A stretch of 64,000 bases of DNA from Hofstenia miamia (Eukaryota > Xenacoelomorpha > Acoela). This document shows, piece after piece, positions 55,101 to 60,049 of this stretch; within the stretch, counting starts at the first letter, position 1; the number at the start of each line of letters is the position of its first letter. Position numbers and translations under genes: made by a program. Below the pieces are notes generated by a model. The model did not search any database, had not been told where the DNA came from, and worked only from the letters and a program-made list of their open reading frames with translations. The DNA is taken from the NCBI GenBank assembly GCA_004352715.1, contig SCFE01000116.1, positions 30,440 through 94,439 of the forward strand, given 5' to 3'.

Positions 55101-57047
55101 NNNNNNNNNNNNNNNNNNNNNNNNNNNNNNNNNNNNNNNNNNNNNNNNNNNNNNNNNNNNNNNNNNNNNNNNNNNNNNNNNNNNNNNNNNNNNNNNNNNN
55201 NNNNNNNNNNNNNNNNNNNNNNNNNNNNNNNNNNNNNNNNNNNNNNNNNNNNNNNNNNNNNNNNNNNNNNNNNNNNNNNNNNNNNNNNNNNNNNNNNNNN
55301 NNNNNNNNNNNNNNNNNNNNNNNNNNNNNNNNNNNNNNNNNNNNNNNNNNNNNNNNNNNNNNNNNNNNNNNNNNNNNNNNNNNNNNNNCTGAAAATTTTT
55401 ATGACTTTACCAGCCCAAATGTTTGGCCTCCAAACTCCCCAGATCTCAACCACATGGATTATTTTGTATGGGGCGCAGTTGAGAAAGATACTAATTGCTA
55501 TGCTAGTAATACGAAAGCCCAGTTAATGGAGAAAATTAAGGTAGTTTTTGAGGCTCTTCAAAGGGAGACTGTAGCATCAGCTTATTCCAGGTTCCGAAGA
55601 AGGATTGAGGCTGTGATCGATGCTGATGGCGGTTAATTTGAATGAAAATTGTTAATAGTAGTGTAATTTCTGTGTCTGTTAATTTTATTTTCAATTCATT
55701 AAATTTTGTAGTTACATAGTACTTTTATTTTTTCCTTACGAAACCGTCAAATTTATCCCGAACACCCTGTATGACAACTTACCGATGACGAGGGAAAAAT
55801 CATCATAGCAATGAGAGCGAATATAATCACATGCAAAAAGAGCATTATAAGTACGCTAAATTACAAAATTGAGCATTGCCCAAAAACAAATAGTTTTACC
55901 TTAGAACCTCAGGTACAGTGTACATTATCGACTTTAGCATTTTCTTTATTGTACTGGATTTACAGAGGAGGAAGTAAGGGCGCAATATTAAACGGAAACG
56001 GAAGTAATGGGTCTAAATCGATAATGTTAGTAAATTATGAATAGTATATTAAAAAATCTCATCTACTTTCTATATAGTCGCAGTAAGAACAGTGCATTTA
56101 AAACCAACAACACTCTATACAAATTGTTGGTGACTGATTTTATAACACTTACTCCTCTTAAATTGAGTAGACACACAAAGAAAAGTTCACAAAATGAGTA
56201 GAAAAGAACGCCGGCATAAACTATCAACCAAGGTTTCTTAATAAACTTCTTCCAACCGCACAGCAAATACTAAATATGTTTAGAGGAATTTCAATAGAGC
56301 TAAATTACAATACCTCAATAAAAAAGTCCGCAGTCAACAACAATAATAAAACACCTTCTATAATAGTTGCTTCCACAAATGAAAACTCTGTTATTGGTGG
56401 TGACGTCTGGCGTAAATCTGCTGTTTTGGTTAAACTGGAAGGTTTTTCAACAACTACTAGGAGGAGAATGAGAAACACAACGATTGCAAAAAATCTAAAC
56501 TTATGTATGATGTAATACATTATAATGTATATCGTTCCTTTCCTTATTTTAGTAAAGCTTTTCTTTACTCAATTTTAGGCTGGCTAGCTTATGGTTTTTC
56601 ATCAAAAGTGGCAAAATTTCCTTTTCATATATTTTAATCAGACATCTAAAGTTCTCTTTGGTTGAGTTGACGTCATTTTTCCTTTACTAACATTTAATAC
56701 TAGTAATCTTCTCGTCAATGCCAACAATTTTGTGTTCTTAGGAACAAATGCAGAAATTGATTGACGGATCACTCCCTCCACTATTATTAAAAATTTGAAT
56801 GAAAATATGTACATAAATGCATGTTAGAAACTATGTAAAATTAAAAAAAGAACGACATACGCTTTAACAAAAGGCGATGAATAAATCCGATAACGATACA
56901 ATGACAGCGAATCAAACTTATGGTTTACCGATCGATACTAAATGCATATGAACACAAAAAACTATAAGAATTTAGATACATTAAAGGCATCTTCAAGTAA
57001 AACAGCTGCTTGCAAATTCCGATTTTGATCCTGACTCCAATTGATAA
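21542..57047 (-). CDS. TPCN2: Two-pore cation channel, TPC2-like (23 exons found; 5' and 3' ends missing)
   Basis: TPC channels are endolysosomal cation channels built of two six-helix domains, and the protein is expected in organelle membranes. Exons were assigned from splice sites and compatible phases and are listed in the following entries. Diagnostic stretches are EDAFN+YRSVNHKFDS, VVVEKPSSLTKTADLR, SNNPT+VMTPAY (pore I), TSILRRRSALRACF, and CGSFEEQNYWANNFDDF followed by LWNLMIVNN (pore II). All fit TPC2 better than TPC1. About 510 codons were recovered, against roughly 750 for vertebrate TPC2. Exon 1 with the start codon and the final helix plus tail were not found. No in-frame stop was needed in the chosen path. 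Two donors are weak (exons at 32396 and 25071). Phase and family agreement over 22 junctions makes the call firm; expression is unknown. Confidence 0.85.
21995..22210 (-). CDS. TPCN2: TPCN2-like exons: domain II S5 and pore turret (two exons)
   Basis: Exon 22122-22210 encodes SAYYSYACFGMILFEGKIFY and exon 21995-22064 encodes NIKAPCGSFEEQNYWANNFD then DFL. The CGSFE..NYWANNFDDF block is close to a TPC2 signature. Confidence 0.9.
23884..23955 (-). CDS. TPCN2: TPCN2-like exon: domain II S4-S5 linker
   Basis: Acceptor ATATTTAG, donor GTAAGG, exactly 24 codons: PMRLVLTTLMDMVVHLKPYG then AICL. It joins in phase 0 to the S5 exon at 22,210. Confidence 0.85.
25071..25122 (-). CDS. TPCN2: TPCN2-like exon: domain II S4
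   Basis: Acceptor ACCTTAG, 52 nt, encoding SIFYNRNLIYAFRTMSY; the R/F spacing fits the voltage-sensor-like S4 of TPC2. Phase 2 in and phase 0 out are satisfied only by the weak donor GTTATA. A short exon near 24,640-24,658 (VMPYVRT) was considered as an alternative but breaks phase. Confidence 0.6.
25334..26169. repeat. Direct repeat of ~176 bp (25334-25509 and 25994-26169) around a LINE piece and a single N
   Basis: The two arms are almost identical, differing for example by one C/T in CCAATTGCCAATAC. Both end in (TA)n, and an N sits at 25510 directly after the first arm. This is the signature of two overlapping contig ends: one haplotype without, and one with, a LINE insertion in the TPCN2-like intron. 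Confidence 0.75.
25511..25993 (-). mobile_element. LINE 5' fragment (same family as 7.4-9.4 kb) with ORF1 start
   Basis: The minus-strand frame from 25955 begins MPPISLSDLKNLSDAQFASA, continues through SYSAAASRSVSSLP and RPRPVFGSSASCRLPAVPIS, and is cut at the N. The 5' untranslated region of about 35 bp (ending at 25993) is shared with the copy at 9.4 kb. Confidence 0.75.
26509..26685 (-). CDS. TPCN2: TPCN2-like exons: domain II S2-S3 (two exons)
   Basis: Exon 26599-26685 encodes GVQLWGMGTKRFFFNNGRVY then NLMMTIVIG, matching the S2-S3 turn of the family. Exon 26509-26549 encodes FTTFIATYFCING and ends in phase 2. Confidence 0.8.
27409..27630. repeat. Dispersed 222-bp repeat, copy 1 (partner 31633-31858)
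   Basis: Aligned by eye at roughly 85-90% identity to 31633-31858 in the same orientation. Both copies lie in introns of the TPCN2-like gene. No terminal repeats, tail or target duplication is evident. Confidence 0.8.
27755..28690 (-). pseudogene. mariner-like transposase pseudogene
   Basis: On the minus strand, frames 28661-28314, 28140-27949 and 28021-27791 give in order FDSEHP-type sensor sequence, TVFQQDEAPPHVAIMV (second catalytic Asp) and FLWSPGSLDLAPNGYWLLAV, where the expected third Asp is replaced by Gly. The D2-D3 spacing is about 41, as in the rosa-like group. Several frameshifts and stops. Lies in the TPCN2-like intron between exons 30,120 and 26,685. Confidence 0.7.
28797..29414 (-). 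mobile_element. LINE 3' fragment with (ATT)n tail
   Basis: Same family as the 7.4-9.4 kb element. The minus-strand frame contains SIPRAILLYASPCWWPSRAL and ECFQKRAFKWISSLAYKDAL from the ORF2 C-terminus, a 3' region with AATAAAGTCATTGA, and a terminal (ATT)n run at 28797-28812. The 5' truncation joins a (TA)n tract at 29415. Confidence 0.8.
29723..30028. mobile_element. MITE, 306 bp, with ~38-bp inverted repeats
   Basis: The left end starts CCCAGTAAACATAG and contains TTGTAACGACGTCGTT. The right end is the mirror, with AACGACGTCGTTACGAC and ending TTACTGGG. The inner AACGACGTCGTT is itself palindromic. No coding capacity and no clear target duplication, so the superfamily is open. Confidence 0.7.
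30120..30247 (-). CDS. TPCN2: TPCN2-like exons: domain II S1-S2 (two 42-nt exons)
   Basis: Exon 30206-30247 encodes GIFSWGKSSRCYIT and exon 30120-30161 encodes IANIAFLAVCILTL. Both are phase 0. The 44-nt intron between them (30162-30205) is again the standard short length. Confidence 0.75.
31373..32028 (-). CDS. TPCN2: TPCN2-like exons: domain II S1 (two exons)
   Basis: Exon 31992-32028 (37 nt, FGTIVSTLYIIF, donor GTATGC) and exon 31373-31419 (47 nt, YTVQLITLLQAVILM, acceptor TTTTACAG, donor GTAAGT). Phases 0 to 1 and 1 to 0 fit both neighbours. Confidence 0.7.
31633..31858. repeat. Dispersed 226-bp repeat, copy 2 (partner 27409-27630)
   Basis: Begins AGCACACTCCTTTACACAAT and ends near ATAATAACGGC, as in copy 1. 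Differences are not biased towards synonymous changes in any open frame, so it looks non-coding. Confidence 0.8.
32259..32474 (-). CDS. TPCN2: TPCN2-like exons: inter-domain linker (two exons)
   Basis: Exon 32396-32474 encodes VDVDIIEGVVENAQIHPRSL and exon 32259-32351 encodes MLRSYPEESMTFDLFKNEIL then SLWEATNNQEI. The 44-nt intron has a weak GTTCTT donor, but its length equals the other short introns and the phase is kept. The pair matches the EF-hand-like linker of TPC2. Confidence 0.8.
32870..34552 (+). pseudogene. Tc1-like transposase, interrupted
   Basis: The 5' part near 33,000 encodes WQKVLFSDDTIVEQFS, the first catalytic Asp context. After the LINE the frame resumes with LNLIENLWTKLKNEVVERHP (third acid as Glu) and ends IPDRLQDVIHNNGGHTKY before a stop at 34,550, a typical Tc1 C-terminus. 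The second Asp region is degraded. Confidence 0.7.
33075..34170 (-). mobile_element. LINE fragment inserted in the Tc1-like element
   Basis: On the minus strand, KPSETVTYLGVMIDTNFS near 33,910 is the thumb-region signature of LINE reverse transcriptases. The 3' end shows AGAAATAAAGCTATTG near 33,085. It is severely 5' truncated and frameshifted, and belongs to a different LINE family from the one at 7.4-9.4 kb. Confidence 0.6.
34601..35604. other. AT-rich spacer with single-N gap at 35022, no gene seen
   Basis: Contains three loosely repeated TTGGTG[CT]T[AT]TGTAA words at 34603-34695 and a (TA)n tract next to the N. Confidence 0.4.
35607..36989 (-). mobile_element. rosa-like (DD41D) mariner element
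   Basis: The left end after TA (35605-35606) reads CAGTGTGTTCCATCTCAAAC followed by GTAATTTTTAAAT. The right end, 36964-36989, is the exact mirror up to GATGG and then dissolves into (TA)n. Its size of about 1.38 kb is normal for the superfamily. Confidence 0.8.
35780..36934 (-). pseudogene. rosa-like transposase, frameshifted
   Basis: The minus-strand pieces in order are TFDLRILSELQNQNEDVF, IVWTDEKFFCLHQKPH (first Asp), RMQDGAPPHCTNEALEF (second Asp) and HSPDFNPLDFHYWAAA (third Asp). The spacing between the second and third Asp is 41 residues, the mark of the rosa group. The last 160 residues are one clean frame (36262-35780); at least two frameshifts lie upstream. Confidence 0.8.
37033..37598. 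other. Assembly gap of 566 N
   Basis: Hides the left part of the maT-like element and the left end of the inserted DDE element. Confidence 0.95.
38276..41325 (+). pseudogene. Large DDE/RNase H-fold transposase-like protein, frameshifted; assembly-duplicated middle
   Basis: The frames 38276-38862 (after a TTTACAG acceptor-like site), 38848-39493 continuing at 40057-40964, and 40951-41325 relay one protein of about 790 residues. The N-terminus is Cys-rich (GQKLCVDCRLQIEGN). The central part has a Cys/His cluster (HSVCVCKYHQNP, MGYCKECPGRN). Candidate catalytic motifs are LQGDFAENYSYVVQDE, HYFTDGCTQQYKNCNNF and SHGKSTCDGIGGTVKRL. The C-terminal domain has INFMHPNGPTKHFF and, after a frameshift at an eight-T run near 41,155, CWIMEDDILCVID. 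Proteins of this type are dispersed in animal genomes; I cannot name the superfamily with certainty. Frame changes at ~38,855, ~40,960 and ~41,158 are decay or sequencing errors. Confidence 0.65.
38932..40056 (+). repeat. 562-bp exact direct repeat around a single N (38932-39493 and 39495-40056)
   Basis: No difference was seen by eye between the two arms, and the N at 39494 is exactly at the junction. The repeat is in frame and would double a stretch of the protein. It is best read as an unmerged contig overlap, not a real duplication. Confidence 0.85.
41480..41540 (+). promoter_or_regulatory. Cluster of AGGTCA half-sites
   Basis: Five copies of AGGTCA or TCAAGGTCA within about 60 bp (near 41480, 41485, 41501, 41512, 41524), with a further one near 41536. 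AGGTCA is the nuclear-receptor half-site and TCAAGGTCA the extended FTZ-F1/ERR form. The location in the 3' part of the DDE element argues for an internal repeat of the transposon; regulatory function is unproven. Confidence 0.4.
41864..42743 (+). pseudogene. maT-like mariner transposase remnant
   Basis: The frames begin inside the DNA-binding domain (FNRFRETGATSDRRRSGRPR, then KISQTIRVNRESVHKVLRED). They continue to FQQDSAPAH (second Asp) near 42,450 and, in another frame, SSPDLNSMDFFVWGIL (third Asp) near 42,545, ending RGYFEN and a stop. The first catalytic Asp region is deleted or shifted. The N-terminus lies on the far side of the nested insertion. Confidence 0.75.
42863..42899. repeat. 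(TA)n microsatellite
   Basis: A TA run adjoining the right end of the maT-like element. Confidence 0.85.
42957..42992 (-). repeat. Right end of the Tc1-like element that starts at 32703
   Basis: The reverse complement reads CTCGGTCAAAAGCTTAAGAC, matching the left end CCGGTCAAAAGTTTAAGAC at 32709. This suggests that everything between was inserted into one Tc1-like copy. Confidence 0.6.
42993..44655. other. AT-rich intron sequence with (AAT)n at 43069-43112
   Basis: A 44-bp AAT/ATA microsatellite, and a degenerate island of GATCCTG/GACCTG words at 43500-43610. An open minus-strand frame at 44478-44221 is hydrophobic but matches no exon of the channel gene. Confidence 0.4.
44660..45255 (-). 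mobile_element. LINE 3' fragment with (ATT)n tail
   Basis: Same family and same 3' region as 28797-29414. It contains LTRKVYLHPFDFIQFSNSSS and the C-terminal coding end, AATAAAGTCATTCA, and (ATT)n at about 44652-44668. It is 5' truncated at 45255. Confidence 0.8.
46134..47632. mobile_element. hAT-like non-autonomous element, 1.5 kb, with internal mariner debris
   Basis: Ends CAGGGGCGCAAC and TTGCGCCCCTG form short inverted repeats. The flanks GCTAATGC and GCTAATAC agree at 7 of 8 positions, an 8-bp target duplication as in hAT elements. Inside, a minus-strand piece (47074-46856, containing YYLLGALKTRVYHAF) and a plus-strand piece near 47,240 (RSPDLSPMDFCLL) are two inverted remnants of one mariner transposase C-terminus. 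Confidence 0.65.
48524..48858. repeat. 164-bp direct repeat around a 7-N gap (48524-48687 and 48695-48858)
   Basis: The arms differ at about three bases (for example GAAACGAACG versus GAAATGAACG), roughly 2%. This is the level expected between haplotypes and indicates unmerged contig ends just downstream of the TPCN2-like exon at 48,867. Confidence 0.85.
48867..49012 (-). CDS. TPCN2: TPCN2-like exon: cytosolic linker after domain I
   Basis: Acceptor ATCTTAG, donor GTAAGT. It encodes DSIKTSILRRRSALRACFAT, then LLQDSKSNNC and FKRRNSSSAEH. The basic RRR stretch matches the TPC2 linker, and the phase (ends with TT) joins cleanly to the exon at 32,474. The intervening intron is therefore about 16.4 kb and holds the nested transposons. 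Confidence 0.85.
49090..49664 (+). pseudogene. piggyBac transposase, C-terminal third
   Basis: Pieces in order: IVFCPLKKEMKIRDRG, ITKWYDKRSVIMGKI, and RMPRVIGVYNHGIGGVDLMD, whose GGVDLMD carries the third catalytic Asp. Then DMSFQCLDLAQKMLS-like sequence follows and the frame ends MMNAKRNP before a stop at 49,664. At least three frameshifts. It lies in the 2.6-kb TPCN2-like intron, opposite in strand to the gene. Confidence 0.7.
49965..51524 (-). mobile_element. Tc1-like element with TIRs, decayed
   Basis: TA at 49963-49964 then AGGGGATCCACAGGTTTTC; the right end before TA (51525-51526) is GAAGACTCGTGGATCCCTT. On the minus strand, the transposase debris includes KFNLDGPDGFQCY-like sequence near 50,970, LFQQENAE (second Asp changed to Glu) near 50,740 and NPMANLWGDIVRTAYPN near 50,620. 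Part of it (51009-51210) is repeated at 56527-56745. Confidence 0.6.
51590..51764 (-). CDS. TPCN2: TPCN2-like exons: end of pore I and S6 (two exons)
   Basis: Exon 51699-51764 encodes VMTPAYNYARYYSAFFIFF and exon 51590-51654 encodes LYCLMNMLIAIVYNRFSTYF. Intron 51655-51698 is 44 nt. The next exon lies 2.6 kb away, beyond a Tc1-like element and a piggyBac fragment. Confidence 0.9.
52633..52765 (-). CDS. TPCN2: TPCN2-like exon: domain I pore
   Basis: Flanked by TTATTTTAG and GTGTGA. It encodes a polar loop (DHKDSNDNNTRINKEGD) and then FPDIITSIISLLMYLSTSNNPT. The filter segment STSNNPT/V, completed in the next exon, corresponds to the TTANNPDV type of the family, with Asp replaced by Thr. Confidence 0.9.
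53226..54287 (+). CDS. maT-like mariner transposase, intact frame, 353 aa
   Basis: ATG at 53226 (MSERMDNWNPPESWKRITC) opens an uninterrupted 353-codon frame. The N-terminus holds the paired DNA-binding helices (IGIRALAREMNVSPSTMKLA). The catalytic triad is complete: Asp162 in WFFSDEKNF, Asp254 in WQQDSAPCHTS and Asp292 in NSPDLNPMDYFVW. The 37-residue D2-D3 spacing is the maT group signature. It ends DADGGYFE. Both terminal repeats are present, so this copy may be mobile. It sits antisense in an intron of the TPCN2-like gene, 12 bp from a splice donor. Confidence 0.9.
   Translation: MSERMDNWNPPESWKRITCIMMIRAGQQNKDIMIAAQSSLNTVKTIRHELEICNGDYESVAKRKIHNRRSDCVRTPEFLENLQEKVLRDPGIGIRALAREMNVSPSTMKLALNEDLRYYSYKRRKGQLLTEKARENRLTKAKKLLSKVKHPAEPQTIWFFSDEKNFCQDQKHNTQNNRWLAYNPKEIPRVMQTKFPQTVMVFGCVSSEGDVMPPHFFREGLRLNSDGYVELLNTVVKPWITRIANGRPYVWQQDSAPCHTSEKSQKWLSENFYDFTSPNVWPPNSPDLNPMDYFVWGAVEKDTNRYASNTKAQLMEKIKVVFEALQRETVASACSRFRSRIEAVIDADGGYFE
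54389..55388. other. Assembly gap of 1,000 N inside the duplicated mariner
   Basis: Flanked by overlapping copies of the same transposase 3' end; the true missing length may be zero. Confidence 0.9.
55389..55636 (+). pseudogene. Second copy (allele) of the maT-like transposase C-terminus
   Basis: Repeats the end of the intact frame from SENFYDFTSPN onward, with changes including PMDY to HMDY context and a TAT to TAA change that ends the protein at DADGG. Probably the other haplotype. Confidence 0.8.
55783..57047 (-). CDS. TPCN2: TPCN2-like exons: N-terminus to domain I S5 (six exons)
   Basis: Exons at 56980-57047 (NWSQDQNRNLQAAVLLEDAF), 56861-56937 (YRSVNHKFDSLSLYR), 56314-56494 (S1-S2, FFAIVVFLILLLVVVEKPSS), 56067-56269 (YLLCGWKKFIKKPW, S3-S4), 55900-55953 (TIKKMLKSIMYTVPEVL) and 55783-55855 (S5, VLIMLFLHVIIFALIAMMIF). 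Introns 56270-56313 and 55856-55899 are each exactly 44 nt. The first exon listed is entered in phase 1, so at least one upstream coding exon exists. Confidence 0.85.
56527..56745 (-). repeat. Fragment of the Tc1-like element at 49965-51524
   Basis: About 85% identical by eye to 51009-51210, including AGTAAAGCTTTTCTTTACTC and GGCTGGCTAGCTTATGGTTT. It lies in the TPCN2-like intron directly upstream of the S1-S2 exon. Confidence 0.75.
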
Positions 57048-57359
57048 CTAAATTTAAAATGAAAGGATTATGGAATTCATAGTTACCCAGGTAGCTTAAA
57101 CTCATAGATCTCATTGTGAAGAATCCAAAAATACTGCAGCACACGAATTTCAAATGATACTTGAAACTAATATAGAACTTAGTAGGCTACTGAACAAAGT
57201 ATTGTAAAAAGTATTTTTTAACATAATATGGCTTACTGAAATATAACCCCAATTTTATCATGGAAATATGCATGTGGAAGCGATCATTCGAAATAATTAT
57301 CAAAACTGGGTGTTCTTGAGGAAAACGGTCATGTAAATACTATATTGCAAGCTTTTGCA

Positions 57360-57921
57360 AAGACATACCATTTACATCTTATTGTGACAAGAAGTATAAA
57401 ATCAACAGCGTCAAAGCAATTTGTAAAAGAATTTATGCAATATCATCTGATTACAAAGTTCTAACATCAGCACTTGACACATTGTACACAGTTTTTGAAA
57501 ACAATGGTTATCCGCATAAATTAATTAAGAAAATTATCACTAAACAAATTTTACAACAAGATAATGAAACAAAGTTAACAACTGAATTATTGCAAGATCA
57601 AGCGAAGCAAAAAATATATTGGAAACTTCCATATATAGAAAACAACATCAAGAAATTGTCAAATAACTTAGTAAATATCAATAAAAAGCTCATAAGATCA
57701 AGACTTATTCCAATTTTTAGTACTTTGAAAACTGAACATCTTTTTAAGAACAAAGACAACATTCCCGAAGACTTAGTTTCTTCAATAGTTTATAAATATC
57801 AATGTGACAATTGTAACAAATTGTACATTGGAGAAACAAGCCGCCATTTCGGGAAACGTATAAAAGAGCATATTAATGGACATTTAAATACTGAAATATT
57901 TCAACACCATCATGAAATTAA
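57360..57921 (+). pseudogene. Penelope-like element remnant with GIY-YIG endonuclease
   Basis: A forward frame from about 57,365 contains VKAICKRIYAISSDYKVLTS and RSRLIPIFSTLKTEHLFK. It ends with YKYQCDNCNKLYIGETSRHF then GKRIKEH, the CX2C plus GIY-YIG arrangement of Penelope-like retroelement endonucleases. The N-terminal reverse transcriptase is missing and the 729-N gap (57922-58650) truncates the end. The gap is followed by (TA)n. Confidence 0.75.
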
Positions 57922-58650
57922 NNNNNNNNNNNNNNNNNNNNNNNNNNNNNNNNNNNNNNNNNNNNNNNNNNNNNNNNNNNNNNNNNNNNNNNNNNNNNNN
58001 NNNNNNNNNNNNNNNNNNNNNNNNNNNNNNNNNNNNNNNNNNNNNNNNNNNNNNNNNNNNNNNNNNNNNNNNNNNNNNNNNNNNNNNNNNNNNNNNNNNN
58101 NNNNNNNNNNNNNNNNNNNNNNNNNNNNNNNNNNNNNNNNNNNNNNNNNNNNNNNNNNNNNNNNNNNNNNNNNNNNNNNNNNNNNNNNNNNNNNNNNNNN
58201 NNNNNNNNNNNNNNNNNNNNNNNNNNNNNNNNNNNNNNNNNNNNNNNNNNNNNNNNNNNNNNNNNNNNNNNNNNNNNNNNNNNNNNNNNNNNNNNNNNNN
58301 NNNNNNNNNNNNNNNNNNNNNNNNNNNNNNNNNNNNNNNNNNNNNNNNNNNNNNNNNNNNNNNNNNNNNNNNNNNNNNNNNNNNNNNNNNNNNNNNNNNN
58401 NNNNNNNNNNNNNNNNNNNNNNNNNNNNNNNNNNNNNNNNNNNNNNNNNNNNNNNNNNNNNNNNNNNNNNNNNNNNNNNNNNNNNNNNNNNNNNNNNNNN
58501 NNNNNNNNNNNNNNNNNNNNNNNNNNNNNNNNNNNNNNNNNNNNNNNNNNNNNNNNNNNNNNNNNNNNNNNNNNNNNNNNNNNNNNNNNNNNNNNNNNNN
58601 NNNNNNNNNNNNNNNNNNNNNNNNNNNNNNNNNNNNNNNNNNNNNNNNNN
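57922..58650. other. Assembly gap of 729 N
   Basis: Interrupts the Penelope-like endonuclease; (TA)n resumes at 58651-58675. Confidence 0.95.
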
Positions 58651-58675
58651 TATATATATATATATATATATATAT

Positions 58676-60045
58676 ACAAATTTTAAATCATAAGGCAAAT
58701 TGTAAAAATGATCGAATTTTCATAAGGCAAATTGTAAAATTTGTAAAAATTCTACATTAAACAATAAGGTTATTTACCGAAAAAGTATTTTACTACTTTT
58801 GAAATTAAGTTTCTTAATTTTTTTTCAACTCTTACTTTTATACATTAGCCTTCTTAAATATTTAAGGCGTGCTACAAAATTTGTAATTATGATAGGCTAT
58901 CGGTCTATTTCGCATTTTCAAAAGCTTGTCTTGCGTATTGTTTTTACGCTTTAGTACTGTTTATTTCCGCGGGGCACTATTCTGCACCTTCGCCCCACAG
59001 CTTGTAGGCGGTGATCATACAAATCAGGTCAGGTGCAATAATTTGGAAAAAATTATAGAAAAATAATGAACATTTCCATATAAATAGCCTAAAATTAAAT
59101 ACAAATTCAAATGATGTCTAAGGTGAGTGCAAATCCATTATGGCTAACAATATAATATCAAATAGTTTAGTATAAAAATTACATCGAATTGATGAGAATA
59201 GGAAGTTACATTGAGTTCAAGTATTAAAATTTCAAGTTTTTTGAAGATTAATCTGGGTTAAATTAAGTTTTTTTAGCTGAAGCTATTTATCTTCCAGTAG
59301 TTTTGAGTTCTTAAACTAAAAACCATTTACTTGTAATTAATGTAAAAATTAATATATACAGTATAATTGAGTTTAATGAAATTTAATTCTAGCATCGATT
59401 TTTTTCTTCTGAGTTTTTGGTATCAATTTTGAGAATTCATTCAAATTCACGCATTATTTTCTGAAAAGGGGTTTTAATCCTTTTAATGAACTCAATTGGA
59501 AGAAATCATGATGTCTGAACAAGATTGAAACCCTCATGAAGATTTGGTAAAAATCAATTGTTATGTAATTTGCTTTCTTATCAATCATATTTGAATATGG
59601 AAAATTGGAATTCTTGTAAAATTAAAATTTTTGAAACCTAAGAAACTTGGAATGTAAAAAACCTTATCAATATTAGAATTTTCTTTAGAAAACTATTCAA
59701 AGTCAAACTTGAAACTTAAGTATTCAAGCTTGGACAGAGTAATCCAACCTGAACTTGAAAATGCAGATTCTGTCAGGGTTTTTAAATCATGACAAAATCC
59801 TCCTCACTTCTTGAAATGATGGTAATTGTTCACAATACCCACAACAATGCTTGCATGAAGTTCAAATCAATAGCTTTCCAGAGCCACATTCTGGTGCTTC
59901 AGATAAAAAATTGGATGCAGACTAAAAGCTGTCACAATGTTTTTAAATACCTTGGTCAAGATAGTACTGGAGTAATAGAAAACATTACTCAGCTAGGGAA
60001 ATACAAACTGCACAGTCAGAGAACACATAGTGTATTAGTAATGTT
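58676..60045. other. AT-rich sequence without recognised gene
   Basis: Upstream exon(s) of the TPCN2-like gene could lie here or beyond; none could be supported. Confidence 0.4.
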
Positions 60046-60049
60046 AAAC

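Larger units (their letters stand above)
53106..55769 (+). mobile_element. maT-like (DD37D) mariner element, assembled with an internal gap and duplicated 3' end
   Basis: TA (53104-53105), then CAGGGTGTTCGGGATAAATT TGAC; the right end is the mirror, ending CACCCTG before TA (55770-55771). The left contig stops within the right repeat at 54388. After 1,000 N the right contig restarts inside the transposase, so 55389-55747 repeats 54030-54388 with about 2% difference. The true element is about 1.3 kb. Confidence 0.9.
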
